Part shown: positions 19,135-29,429 of the stretch, in pieces
Layout of the letters: the number at the start of each line of letters is the position of its first letter
How positions within the stretch are numbered: position 1 is the first letter of the stretch
NCBI GenBank assembly: GCA_902567765.1
Contig: CACFNI010000003.1
Coordinates: 1 to 64,000, forward strand
Origin: an uncultured Pelagibacteraceae bacterium
Lineage (GTDB): Bacteria > Pseudomonadota > Alphaproteobacteria > Pelagibacterales > Pelagibacteraceae
Length of the DNA: 64,000 nucleotides
Direction of reading: 5' to 3'
Made by a program: the position numbers and the translations under genes
Notes under the pieces: model-generated
Told to the model about the DNA's origin: nothing
Databases searched by the model: none
What the model saw: the letters and a program-made list of their open reading frames with translations, nothing else

Positions 19135-20415
19135 TTACTTTCCATCAATAACTACTATTGTTAAATCATCTTTTTGAATTTTACCGGACTTAACAATATC
19201 TTCGATGATAACTTTTAACCTGTTATTGTTTGGCGTGGATTGATATTTTTTTATATAATTCTGAAAACCTTCAGAGCCTAACATTTCACCATTTGGATCT
19301 TTAATCTCTGTAATTCCATCTGTAAAAATATACATTGAGCTATCTGAAAAGGGTATTACGTTCTCTTTATAAGTAATCTTTGGCATAATGCCTAAAGGTG
19401 GCCCTGCTTCTTTATGATCAGAAAATTTTCTATCCTTTGAGTAAATAAGAGGAGGTTCGTGACCGGCATTTGAAATAAGTAATTCTTTTTTATTGCTGTC
19501 GTATATTCCAACCAGCATAGTTACAAACATGCCCCTTGCTGCAGTTTCACAAATTTCTTTATTTAATAAATTTAATAAATCTGAAGCTGAAAACATTGTT
19601 TTACTTAAACATCTATAGAGACTTGAGGCCTTTGACATTAAAAGTGATGACTTTATTCCTTTCCCAGATACATCTGCAACACCAAATCCATACTTGCCGT
19701 TTCCTAAATCAGAAAAATTATAAAAATCTCCAGATACTACCTTCGCAGGAATATTTATTCCAGCTATAGGAAAGGGATCTTCTTTATTTTTTGATAATAA
19801 AGTTTTTTGAATCTCTCCTACAATTTCTATTTCTTTTTGCATTCTATTTTTATCTATAAGTTCTTTAGCCATTCGTGCATTTCTGATAGCGAGTGCTGCT
19901 GGTGTTGCAAGAGTTTCCAAAAGTTTTCTATCGCTTTCTTCAAAAAGTTTATTTGTTGTTTTTTTATTTAGACAGTGAATTACGCCAATGCATTCATTGG
20001 CAGCAATTAGTGGAGCACATAATACAGAATATGTTGTAAAATTAGTTTTGTTGTCCAAGTCAAAATAAAATTCAGCAATTTCTCTTACATCTTTTCTTAC
20101 ATCTCCAACCCTAATACATTTTTTTTGCAAAACAGCTTTTCCCATCACTCCTTGTGTTAAAGGAATTTCATAATCTTCAAGGTAAGCTTGGTGTTTAGAT
20201 TGAATGCACTGAAAAACTTGTTTTTTTTCTTCGATTAAAAATATGTTTGCAGCTTGAGCATTTATTCTTTTTATTATTACCTCTAAAGAATTTTGTAAAG
20301 TTTCGTTAAGATCAAGAGAGGTTGCAAACTCCTGATTCATTTGAGTGATTATCTGTAAATCCTTAATACGCGAATCTTCTTTAATTGGCTCAGGTTTTTT
20401 CGATTTAAAAAACAT
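19135..20415 (-). CDS. GAF + SpoIIE/PP2C serine phosphatase (RsbU-like)
   Basis: GAF: LLCAPLIAANECIGVIHCLNK; SpoIIE: VVSGDFYNFSDLGNGKYGFGVADVSGKGIKSSLLMSK, SNAGHEPPLIY, MYIFTDGITEIKDPNGEMLGSE. Confidence 0.92.
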   Translation of the reverse strand: MFFKSKKPEPIKEDSRIKDLQIITQMNQEFATSLDLNETLQNSLEVIIKRINAQAANIFLIEEKKQVFQCIQSKHQAYLEDYEIPLTQGVMGKAVLQKKCIRVGDVRKDVREIAEFYFDLDNKTNFTTYSVLCAPLIAANECIGVIHCLNKKTTNKLFEESDRKLLETLATPAALAIRNARMAKELIDKNRMQKEIEIVGEIQKTLLSKNKEDPFPIAGINIPAKVVSGDFYNFSDLGNGKYGFGVADVSGKGIKSSLLMSKASSLYRCLSKTMFSASDLLNLLNKEICETAARGMFVTMLVGIYDSNKKELLISNAGHEPPLIYSKDRKFSDHKEAGPPLGIMPKITYKENVIPFSDSSMYIFTDGITEIKDPNGEMLGSEGFQNYIKKYQSTPNNNRLKVIIEDIVKSGKIQKDDLTIVVIDGK

Positions 20416-20578
20416 ATTTTATATTTTGCATTTTACATCTTTTTTGATAATTTTAACAATAATGGAAATTATAATATACGCGCCTAATTTTTATTTACAC
20501 ATTCAAGATGCGGTAGTATTTATACAATACTGTATAGATGGAGTTCTTGAAATTGCATCTCATATAAAAATATAATTT

Positions 20579-21346
20579 GTGCTTTACACACTAGCTTTTG
20601 TATTGGGCAGTATTTGGGGAAGTTTTTGTAATGTTTGTATTTATCGTCTTCCTCTAGAAAAAAATATCATAAAGGGTAGATCTTTTTGCACTTCATGTGA
20701 AAAGAAAATTAATTGGTATGATAATATCCCTCTTTTATCTTTTATACTCTTAAAAGGAAAATGCAGATGTGGTAAATCTAAAATAAGTTTACAATACTTT
20801 ATAGTAGAATTGCTTTCTGCAATAAGTTTTGTTTTAATTTATTATTTCTATGGAGTTTCAATCACAACTTTATTATTAATAATATTAACTATTTTTTTTA
20901 TAATAATTTTTTTTATTGATTTAAAACATTATATTATTCCAAATGAACTAACATTTCCTTTAATGTTTATTGGTTTTGTAAAATCTTTTGATCCTAATTT
21001 AAATCAATCTTTATTTCCAAACTATATTAATTCTTTAATAGGAGGATTGTTTGGTTATTCAATAATTTGGTTAATTATTTTTTTCTACAAAAATTTAAGA
21101 AAGAAAGAAGGCATGGGACTTGGTGATGCAAAATTAATTGCTGTTGTCGGCTTTTGGTTTGGATGGTTTAGCATACCTTTTACAATTTTTATTTCATCAT
21201 TGGTTGCGCTCATTTTTTCTGTTCCATCTCTATTAAAAAAAACTAGAGATATGTCTACGCAAATTCCTTTTGGACCTTTTATTATAATAGGCTGTCTTAT
21301 CTACGTTTATTTTGCAAATTATATTAAAAACTTCTTTTTATACTAG
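20579..21346 (+). CDS. pilD: prepilin peptidase PilD (GTG start)
   Basis: GSFCNVCIYRLP, CTSCEKKINWYDNIPLLSFILLKGKCRCGK, FIDLKHYIIPNE, GMGLGDAKL aspartyl protease motif. Confidence 0.93.
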   Translation: MLYTLAFVLGSIWGSFCNVCIYRLPLEKNIIKGRSFCTSCEKKINWYDNIPLLSFILLKGKCRCGKSKISLQYFIVELLSAISFVLIYYFYGVSITTLLLIILTIFFIIIFFIDLKHYIIPNELTFPLMFIGFVKSFDPNLNQSLFPNYINSLIGGLFGYSIIWLIIFFYKNLRKKEGMGLGDAKLIAVVGFWFGWFSIPFTIFISSLVALIFSVPSLLKKTRDMSTQIPFGPFIIIGCLIYVYFANYIKNFFLY

Positions 21347-21426
21347 ATAAAATTTTTTTAAAACAAATTAGATTTTTTTTGATATAAAAAAAATTCAATT
21401 TAAAAAATTTTTATTTAATTTAAAAT

Positions 21427-22755
21427 ATGAAAAGAGCTATTCTTAATGTAATTTTTATTTTCTTTTTTTTGACAGGAAATTTATTTTCATCCCAAATTAC
21501 ATATGAAGAAATTTTAGATAATCCATCAGACCTTCAGTTAAATTTAAATTATGCAAAGCAGCAACAAAATTCGGGCAACATTAAATTGACAATAGCAACT
21601 TTAGAAAGATTAAGTATGCTTTATCCTGAGAATCTGGATATTAAATTATATTTATTATCCATTTTGATTGAAATGGACTCATCTGTAAAAGTTGATCTCA
21701 TGGTAAGAACTTTGATGAATGATCCTAATACCACAGATGAAACTAAAAAAGTAATCGCAGGATTATTATCAAATACAAAAAAAGAAAAAAAAGAAAAACA
21801 AAAAAGCAAATGGTTTGCTTATCTAGATTTAAAATATTCACATACTGAAGAAGATAATATTAGTGGAGTAACAAAATCAAAAAAAAATTTACAAGAAAAC
21901 AATTTATTACCATACCCACAAATTGATAATAGATTAGTTGTAGAATATGACAAAACTTATACGAAAGCAGCTGCCTTAACACTAGGAAAAAACATTAATG
22001 ATACTTCATCAATGTTTTTAAATTTTGGTTTAGATTCAAATACAATTAATAAAAAAATTAAAGGTGACAGCGATGTTGTATCTTCCTCAGTAAGTTATTT
22101 TAAAATATTGGGAAACCACTACCTGTCACCATATTTTTATTGGAATCGACCTAATTATAGAAAACAAGAGGATTCCAATTCAAAAGGTGTAGGAATAAAC
22201 AATACTTTAATTATCAATGAAAAAAGTAATATTAATTACAGTCTAGGTTTTGCGAACACCTCTTATGATAATAACCTAACCTTTAGCACAGCAAATGAGA
22301 GTAATAGCGATGTATATTCAAGTTTTCTTAGATACAATTATAATGTTACAAATAAAATTCAATTAGGTGCAAAAATTATTTTAAATAGAACTGAGACTTT
22401 AAAAGAATTTGATAGCTTTGATACAAATGGTTTTAGTATTTTATATTCGCAAATATTACCATTTGGAACTTTGAAATTTAAAAATACATATCTTCAAAAT
22501 AATTATGATGATAAAGAGACGTTTATAAGTACATCCATAACAAGAAATGATGAAAGTTTAGTTACATCAATATCATTAGAGGGACAAATAAACCAAATCC
22601 TTCCAGTTTTGAAAACGCTAAATAAAGACAATAGTATTTTTTATTCTTTTAATTTAAAGCAGTCTGATGTAAGTTCAAATATAGCTAATCATGATATTTT
22701 AAGAAATTTTATTACTTTTGGACTAACTAAAAGGATTAATTTAAATGTACAGTAA
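21427..22755 (+). CDS. TPR + outer-membrane beta-barrel protein (paralog of 1170-2897)
   Basis: ITYEEILDNPSDLQLNLNYAKQQQNSGNIKLTIATLERLSMLYPENLDIKLYLLSIL closely matches the first copy. Confidence 0.75.
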   Translation: MKRAILNVIFIFFFLTGNLFSSQITYEEILDNPSDLQLNLNYAKQQQNSGNIKLTIATLERLSMLYPENLDIKLYLLSILIEMDSSVKVDLMVRTLMNDPNTTDETKKVIAGLLSNTKKEKKEKQKSKWFAYLDLKYSHTEEDNISGVTKSKKNLQENNLLPYPQIDNRLVVEYDKTYTKAAALTLGKNINDTSSMFLNFGLDSNTINKKIKGDSDVVSSSVSYFKILGNHYLSPYFYWNRPNYRKQEDSNSKGVGINNTLIINEKSNINYSLGFANTSYDNNLTFSTANESNSDVYSSFLRYNYNVTNKIQLGAKIILNRTETLKEFDSFDTNGFSILYSQILPFGTLKFKNTYLQNNYDDKETFISTSITRNDESLVTSISLEGQINQILPVLKTLNKDNSIFYSFNLKQSDVSSNIANHDILRNFITFGLTKRINLNVQ

Positions 22756-23320
22756 AAAAATAATTATTATATTAATTCTAATATTGTTGCCAAACTTTGC
22801 AAATGCAAATACATCAAATTTTATTGGTGTTGTAGGCGCAGCCATTGGGGAGATTAAAAATCAAAATAATGAAAACTTGGTTGATGGATCAAAAATATTT
22901 TTTGGAGATACAATTATCTCAAAAGAAAAGTCAAATGCGCAAATACTATTTCTTGACCAGACAGTTTTAACACTTGGTGAGGATACAGAGTTAACTATAG
23001 ATGAATTTATATATGATCCTAAAAGTCACGAAGGATCTTTCATTTCCAATGTTAAGTCTGGCACTGTTAAATTTATAACTGGACAAATAAGTAAACAAAA
23101 TCCTGACAATTTAGAAGTAAAAGTTCCATCAGGAGTATTAGGTGCTCGTGGTACAGAATTTATTGTTCTATCGGAAAATGAAAATAAAAGTACAGTTGTA
23201 TTATTGGGGCCAGGACCAGAAAATACTTTGGGAATGATACCTGGAAATCTAATACTTTCCGATGGGATAAACTCTATAAATATTACTAATCCTGGATATG
23301 AAGCAATGGTAACAAATTAA
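22745..23320 (+). CDS. FecR-domain protein
   Basis: DGSKIFFGDTIISKEKSNAQILFLDQTVLTLGEDTELTIDEFIYDP...VPSGVLGARGTEF; overlaps the end of the TPR-barrel gene. Confidence 0.85.
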   Translation: MYSKKIIIILILILLPNFANANTSNFIGVVGAAIGEIKNQNNENLVDGSKIFFGDTIISKEKSNAQILFLDQTVLTLGEDTELTIDEFIYDPKSHEGSFISNVKSGTVKFITGQISKQNPDNLEVKVPSGVLGARGTEFIVLSENENKSTVVLLGPGPENTLGMIPGNLILSDGINSINITNPGYEAMVTN

Positions 23321-24343
23321 ATGAAAAAAATACTATTTATATTCAAAACAATTTTTATAATTGAGTTAATGATTTCTTTTGGATTTGCCGAAATTTCAAC
23401 TCCTACACCTACAACTGCTCTTAATAAAATTGCGAGTTCTATGAGCCATTCAGCACAAAATGATCAACAAAATATTTTGGAAATAACTAATGCCACATCA
23501 AATTTACTAAATAGCTCTGAACTTACTGCAGGAATACAAGAGTCAGCTGAAAAATATGGATTAACAATTGACTCAGAAGCAGCAGCTATTTTGGCAGGTA
23601 TCGATACGTCTAGCAGTGAATCCATAGCTAAGGCACTTGCATCAATGGATGCTAATATAGGCTGGCTGGATGATGATTACGTTCAAACAATTGATCAGGA
23701 TACAATTATTTATGATTCAGAATTTCAAACTTTAACTAAAGTAACTGGGGGAGATTTAGAATATGCTTCTAGTAATGACGTTTTTGATCCAAATGTAGCA
23801 CAACAAGTAAGAGCTCAAGTTTATGTAAATTTTAAAAAGAGAACCATATTTGCTGAAGTAGATACAAAAGTAACTCGAACAGGTACTTCAGATGAAATTG
23901 AAATAGGTTGGAATACAGGAACTGCTTCATTTAGTTCATTACCTGTCGTGGCTACAGCAGATCAACGCCTTAGAAAGGATGGATTTTCTCACGATGTTCC
24001 TTTTGGAACCAACATTGATGCTTCAAGTACATTTAGTACTATGAAAAAAAGTACAACACAGCTTCAGGATGCTTGTGCTGTTTCAACTTGTGGGGATGGA
24101 GATTATTGGACTGTTAAACAAAATTTTATTGAGGAATTTAATAACGATACATCGGATACTAGTTCAGTGGGGTCAGTATACTTTTATGGTAAATTTACAA
24201 CTGCATCAGAAGGATCTGCAGGGTCTGGAACTTTAGTTTTAGAAGGTGGTCATACAGCAGACGGTGCTAACGAACAAACATTTGTAGAGTCTATTGAGAG
24301 ATATGAAGCAACTGCTACCTTGATTGGAAAAGCTGCGGAATAG
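23321..24343 (+). CDS. Secreted protein of unknown function
   Basis: Signal peptide; starts immediately after the FecR stop, likely the same operon; no family recognised. Confidence 0.65.
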   Translation: MKKILFIFKTIFIIELMISFGFAEISTPTPTTALNKIASSMSHSAQNDQQNILEITNATSNLLNSSELTAGIQESAEKYGLTIDSEAAAILAGIDTSSSESIAKALASMDANIGWLDDDYVQTIDQDTIIYDSEFQTLTKVTGGDLEYASSNDVFDPNVAQQVRAQVYVNFKKRTIFAEVDTKVTRTGTSDEIEIGWNTGTASFSSLPVVATADQRLRKDGFSHDVPFGTNIDASSTFSTMKKSTTQLQDACAVSTCGDGDYWTVKQNFIEEFNNDTSDTSSVGSVYFYGKFTTASEGSAGSGTLVLEGGHTADGANEQTFVESIERYEATATLIGKAAE

Positions 24344-24366
24344 TAATCTATTACAGTATATTAAAT

Positions 24367-24564
24367 ATGCTTTTATTTTTTTGTATATCTGTATCAGCAT
24401 TTAACTTTTTTATAATTGTCTATGCTTATTCACTAAATTTTTTTCCAAAAAAATGGAGAAAGAAAGTTAATCAAGATACTTTGGTTGGATTAGCACTGAT
24501 ATTTGTAACTATGACTACAATGTTTGCGTGGATTATTTATTTTTATTTTAAAATATTTAGTTAG
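24367..24564 (+). CDS. Small membrane protein (65 aa, 2 TM)
   Basis: Two hydrophobic segments flanking FFPKKWRKKVNQD; overlaps the convergent PilY1 stop by 4 nt. Confidence 0.45.
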   Translation: MLLFFCISVSAFNFFIIVYAYSLNFFPKKWRKKVNQDTLVGLALIFVTMTTMFAWIIYFYFKIFS

Positions 24565-27500
24565 AAACCGCTTTCTCTCCAACTACCTCTGTTTGCTTCA
24601 ACCTCTCCTGCTGCGGCTAAAACTGAATAAAGTGTCTCAGCATCTTCTTTAGGTCCCGCAACGTTGGCAAATAATTTATCTCCAAATATTACGAGCTCTG
24701 ATAAAATACCTTCTCTTACAAATTGACAATTTTTTCCGTTTGCAGCACCACCTCTAGTTAAAAGGTGTGAATTATTTGCTCCACATTCATCATCTACAAC
24801 ACAGATGATAGCATTACCAATATTGCACGGGTTAGCTCCTTGAGGTGGTTCGTAGATTGGAAAATAAACTTGGCCTTTAAATAAAGTTGGTGAAGCTGAT
24901 AATTTTCTAAATGTATTTGTGCTACCTTCGTTAGGTCCCTTATCATCCGGTGTATCTAAATGTACTACCCATGCTTGCTGTCCTGTTGTCGGTCCATCAT
25001 CGCAACTGATGTTACCAGTTGTGTTTTTACAGATGACAGCATCGTCAACACTTGGAGCATTATCGGCACCTGTATGTGCATCAAATAAAAACGTATCTTC
25101 AGTTTCTCTTGGTATGTGTACACTGTTTAAATGTTTAAAATAAGGATAATGTGGATCCTTAATACCATACAAAATATTATCCATTTTTTTCGAGCCACCA
25201 CCTATATCATTAAAGTTTCCAGTACCGCCAAATAACCAAAATTCTCTCGTTGTTTGTCCAATCCCTGCATCCATTGAAAAATAACTGTACCTTTTATTTT
25301 CTGTATCAGCATTTAATCTAAATAAAGTAGTTTGATCAAAAAGATCTGCATCATTTTTAGTAGAGCTTGTTAAATTTATTTTTGTTATCTTTCCTTCAAG
25401 GTCATTGAAGTAAACCATTGCGCCTCTCCAAGGAATGTTAAATGCTGTGTCTGGTGTTATAACTACGGCTGAAGAAGGTAAAGAGTTACCAATATCACTT
25501 CCATTTGGAGTGGTCGCCCCAGCAATAGAGGTTGCTGGTTTTGTAACCACGGTTGTAGTTGTTTCTACTTTTTCTCCGTCGTCATTTGTAGTTGAAGTTG
25601 TTACTTCTTCTGTTACAGCTGCATTAGTTTCAACTGTATCAATGATTGTTATTGGACCTCCATTAGATGTACTTCCAAAAATAGTACCAGGTTCAATACC
25701 ACTTTCATCATCTCTATCTAAATTTACTATAAATACTGCTGATCCAGCACATAAATTTGTAGCACCCATACCTGCTCCCATTACTGCAACATATTTATCA
25801 TTTTTCGAGTCGCTTCTGTTACCAATTTCTTCTGAAGGAATTCTAAATATTCTCGGAGCTGACCAAGTTTCCCCTAACTGACTATAATCATATTGCTCTG
25901 GAATATCGGCAGCTGCGGTACATGATGTTGCAACAGTAAATTGGTTTGTAGCTGCGGTCTCAAGTGGACTACCACCTGCATTATAAGTCTTCTCAGTTGG
26001 AAATTCTATTACTAAGTTGTCATTTACATATGATGCGCTTGTAAAATCTATTGTCACTAAAGTTCCAGCAACTCTTTCGGTAACTTTTAATGATGACTTG
26101 GGCACAGTTCCATCAGCATTTGCTTTAGGTTTTAAATCAGGAAATCTAAACTTTGTACCTTGAAAGCATGAGGCTGTTCCTAGTGCATCAGAATGAAATA
26201 AATTTGTTGTAGTTGCAACTTCATTGGTTTGACAAACTGCTATAGCATCTTGATTAGCACAATCTTGTATAAGATCAGGATCGTCTGAACTATCACAGTA
26301 AGATGCATGATCTGGATCAAGCGAGTCATCACCTCCATCTGCCGTAAAGGCTGTATCTAAATTTTCACCCGCTCTTTTTGCTTCTAAAGAATCTTGAATA
26401 CTGACCGAACCAGATGAATAAGGGTATGTAGTAATTTGACCTTCATGATCAGCCATATAAACAGTACTATTAATCGCATCATTAAAGACACTAAACATAT
26501 GTATAGGTCCTAAATTATCTTTTAAAATAGGATTGGTTACATCTAAAACAGAAAACCCTGCTCCACCTCTTCCATATGGAACAAATAAAATAGTATGCCA
26601 ACTTTTTTGATCCTCTAGTTCTCCCTCTTCATTAATTCCTTTAATAAAAACATCATGAACTACTGGAGAGCCATCCACACCAAAAATTGCATTCGTTCCA
26701 CCTTTAGAACCATCAATTTTTCCGCTAAGATCTGGATTAATTATTGAAGGAAGTAATCCAGCAATGAACGGCGGAATAAAACCCCACTCCTCTGCACCGG
26801 TTTCAGCATTAATAGCATGGAGTATTCCACTATTAGCACCTGCATAAATTACGTTTCTTCTTGTGGCATGTTGTTGTTGAAAACCTTGATAGTTATTAGT
26901 TGCTCTAAAATAAGCTTCTTCGTTTGCACCAGTAAACTGTGTGCTTGCATCAGGTGGACCCACTTCTATTAATTGTGAATGATAAATATCTCCAAGAACA
27001 TGGTCTCTTACTTCTGTAACATTACAATCCCCGTTATAATCAAAATAATCAGTTCCTTTCATGAAATTTATTAAACCTAGAAGATCATCAGAAGTTCCAT
27101 CATCACCTACATATCCTCTTGTTGCACAGTATGATGTTGCATTGTGGTAGTCAGTAATATTGTAACCAAATAATTCAAATAATTCAGTTATATCATCTGA
27201 ATTGTCAGTTTTAAAATTATCCCAATTACCAATGTAAGGTGATCCAGGTATTGCACTCCATAAATTTCTTGTATCAGCAGCGTCTGCTATTGAGGCTTGT
27301 TTCTTGATTTCAACCGATGCATCCCAATTTCCAGGAGCGTCTATATCGTGAATAACAGTTCCATCTGCATTTAAAGTTTTTCTTAATATTGTTCCTTGCC
27401 ATTCTCCAAATTGTTCATAAGCAAATTGTGCTTGATATAAAGAACCCCCTTCTTGAACAGTTGCTGTAATTGATGGAGCAGTAAATGATAATCGTTCAGC

Positions 27501-29426
27501 AAGTATCTGCCTAATTTTTGCAGTTAATTGAGTTTTTAATGACTCCGGTGTATCAGCAACTATTGTTGGTTCACAATCAGGGCTATTGGCATCACCACCT
27601 GGACATGATCCTGCAACAGCCATAGCATCGAAAATATCCATACCACGAGTATTAATTCCACCTCCATAAGCAACAAATAAAGTTTTAATTGGATTTTCTT
27701 TGTCCCTTAATGCTTCAATTCTAGGAATAGCGGAAGTATTATTTCTCATCATTCCGTCACCAATTACAATTACATAATTTAATTGGCACTCTGAGTCTTC
27801 ATCGTATGCTTCAAAATCGTTCAAAAAGTAATCATGAGCCATGATGGAATAAGCGTTGGCATCAGTGCCCCAAGCCAAACCTTGAGGAATAAGATTGTCT
27901 AGAATTCTTGTATAACCTTCTGCGCTTATTCCTACATTTAAACATGAGTCTCTATTACATTGTATTGATTGACCATTTGGATGAGAACCATTCCAACCAC
28001 CATAATATGTACAACCATCACGAAAATGACACCATCTTCCACCTCTAGCTCCTGTTCTTGGACCTCCAGTTTCTCCTGCATTCCAGTGTCCATAACCAAA
28101 ATGAGCTCCACTGGTTAATGTTGTGTCACTTATAATTGCACTCATTGCTTTTTTAACACCAACCCATCTAGATACATTTCCACCCCCCATTTGTAGTAAC
28201 CAAGCGGTGTCTCTATTATCTGCAGTAAATAAATTTTCATTGAAAACATCTATGGTACCTCTTGTTGTTCCAACTAAAATTCTATCTGATGTTACATGAA
28301 TACCAATTGGTTGATTAAATCTAACATTGTTAGCTGAAAGAGCTCCGGCAGCTTCAATATTTGCTCCATTATCTCGTCTTCCTCTGCCTGCTCTTGCTAA
28401 TATTGTATACGTTGTATTTGTATCAAGCCGAACTTTTTGAATTACATGTCTTCTTGATGAAGTTATATATAAAATATTATCATCATCAGGAGAAACATCG
28501 ATACCTATTACATCTGCTAATTGTGTATCTAAATTTCCACGATTTACTCTAGTATAAAGTCTAGTGACCGCATTGTTGGTAATTCGATAAGCTTCACCAT
28601 TTCTTTCCATGGTATACCCATATATATGAACTCGACCTAAATATAACATTGAGGCATCACTGTTGACTGCAATTCTCCAAGTAAGCCTACCAAGACGTGC
28701 AAATGAATTATTAAGATTACCTGTAAAAGTCTGTACACCGCTACTCGTGCCTGTATTTAAATTGAATGATACAAATGCTGAAGAATTGCCCACTCTACCA
28801 GTAACGAACAAAAAGTGTTCGTCTCCTATTTGTTGATAATCCAATCCTTGGATTGTCAGTCCAAGTTCCAAGTACATCTTGCAATCCTTTCCATCCTCAG
28901 AATATCCAACAATTGCTTGATCGTCTCTTAATTGACGATCATTAGATCTGAAAAAAAATATATCTGTATTTGCAATTACTCCATTATCGGTAGTTAATTC
29001 TTCTGCAAATCTTATATCAGCAGTGTGCCGTGCAACTGTATTTTTAGTTATGGCTCCACCATAACCCATTCCTGTAGATGATAGTTCGCATGAATCGGAT
29101 GCATTACCAGTGTATCTTCCAACATTATCGTTAAATTCCCTGTCTCTACTTCCGTCGGCTTTAAATTTTACTACTCCATTATTTCTAAACTGTGATGCAA
29201 GTATATCTCCATTTGAATCGAAAATTGCATTTGGAACATACTGAATAGCATCTCTATTGCTCATTCTTCGTCTCATACTTGCAGAACTATCAATTAAAAT
29301 TAAAATATTTGCAGGAACATCACCCTCTCCTGAACCAGGAGGAACTGGTTTTGCATTTACTTTTGCTACATGAGCAATTTCTAATATTATAAATATAAAT
29401 AAAAAATATTTTGCAAAAATTTTCAT
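24561..29426 (-). CDS. pilY1: PilY1-like pilus-tip protein (vWA + C-terminal beta-propeller)
   Basis: MIDAS NILILIDSSASM; C-terminal PilY1 pattern: YAGANSGILHAINAETGAEEWGFIPPFIAGLLPSI; adjacent to minor pilins. Confidence 0.87.
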   Translation of the reverse strand: MKIFAKYFLFIFIILEIAHVAKVNAKPVPPGSGEGDVPANILILIDSSASMRRRMSNRDAIQYVPNAIFDSNGDILASQFRNNGVVKFKADGSRDREFNDNVGRYTGNASDSCELSSTGMGYGGAITKNTVARHTADIRFAEELTTDNGVIANTDIFFFRSNDRQLRDDQAIVGYSEDGKDCKMYLELGLTIQGLDYQQIGDEHFLFVTGRVGNSSAFVSFNLNTGTSSGVQTFTGNLNNSFARLGRLTWRIAVNSDASMLYLGRVHIYGYTMERNGEAYRITNNAVTRLYTRVNRGNLDTQLADVIGIDVSPDDDNILYITSSRRHVIQKVRLDTNTTYTILARAGRGRRDNGANIEAAGALSANNVRFNQPIGIHVTSDRILVGTTRGTIDVFNENLFTADNRDTAWLLQMGGGNVSRWVGVKKAMSAIISDTTLTSGAHFGYGHWNAGETGGPRTGARGGRWCHFRDGCTYYGGWNGSHPNGQSIQCNRDSCLNVGISAEGYTRILDNLIPQGLAWGTDANAYSIMAHDYFLNDFEAYDEDSECQLNYVIVIGDGMMRNNTSAIPRIEALRDKENPIKTLFVAYGGGINTRGMDIFDAMAVAGSCPGGDANSPDCEPTIVADTPESLKTQLTAKIRQILAERLSFTAPSITATVQEGGSLYQAQFAYEQFGEWQGTILRKTLNADGTVIHDIDAPGNWDASVEIKKQASIADAADTRNLWSAIPGSPYIGNWDNFKTDNSDDITELFELFGYNITDYHNATSYCATRGYVGDDGTSDDLLGLINFMKGTDYFDYNGDCNVTEVRDHVLGDIYHSQLIEVGPPDASTQFTGANEEAYFRATNNYQGFQQQHATRRNVIYAGANSGILHAINAETGAEEWGFIPPFIAGLLPSIINPDLSGKIDGSKGGTNAIFGVDGSPVVHDVFIKGINEEGELEDQKSWHTILFVPYGRGGAGFSVLDVTNPILKDNLGPIHMFSVFNDAINSTVYMADHEGQITTYPYSSGSVSIQDSLEAKRAGENLDTAFTADGGDDSLDPDHASYCDSSDDPDLIQDCANQDAIAVCQTNEVATTTNLFHSDALGTASCFQGTKFRFPDLKPKANADGTVPKSSLKVTERVAGTLVTIDFTSASYVNDNLVIEFPTEKTYNAGGSPLETAATNQFTVATSCTAAADIPEQYDYSQLGETWSAPRIFRIPSEEIGNRSDSKNDKYVAVMGAGMGATNLCAGSAVFIVNLDRDDESGIEPGTIFGSTSNGGPITIIDTVETNAAVTEEVTTSTTNDDGEKVETTTTVVTKPATSIAGATTPNGSDIGNSLPSSAVVITPDTAFNIPWRGAMVYFNDLEGKITKINLTSSTKNDADLFDQTTLFRLNADTENKRYSYFSMDAGIGQTTREFWLFGGTGNFNDIGGGSKKMDNILYGIKDPHYPYFKHLNSVHIPRETEDTFLFDAHTGADNAPSVDDAVICKNTTGNISCDDGPTTGQQAWVVHLDTPDDKGPNEGSTNTFRKLSASPTLFKGQVYFPIYEPPQGANPCNIGNAIICVVDDECGANNSHLLTRGGAANGKNCQFVREGILSELVIFGDKLFANVAGPKEDAETLYSVLAAAGEVEANRGSWRESGF

Positions 29427-29429
29427 AAC

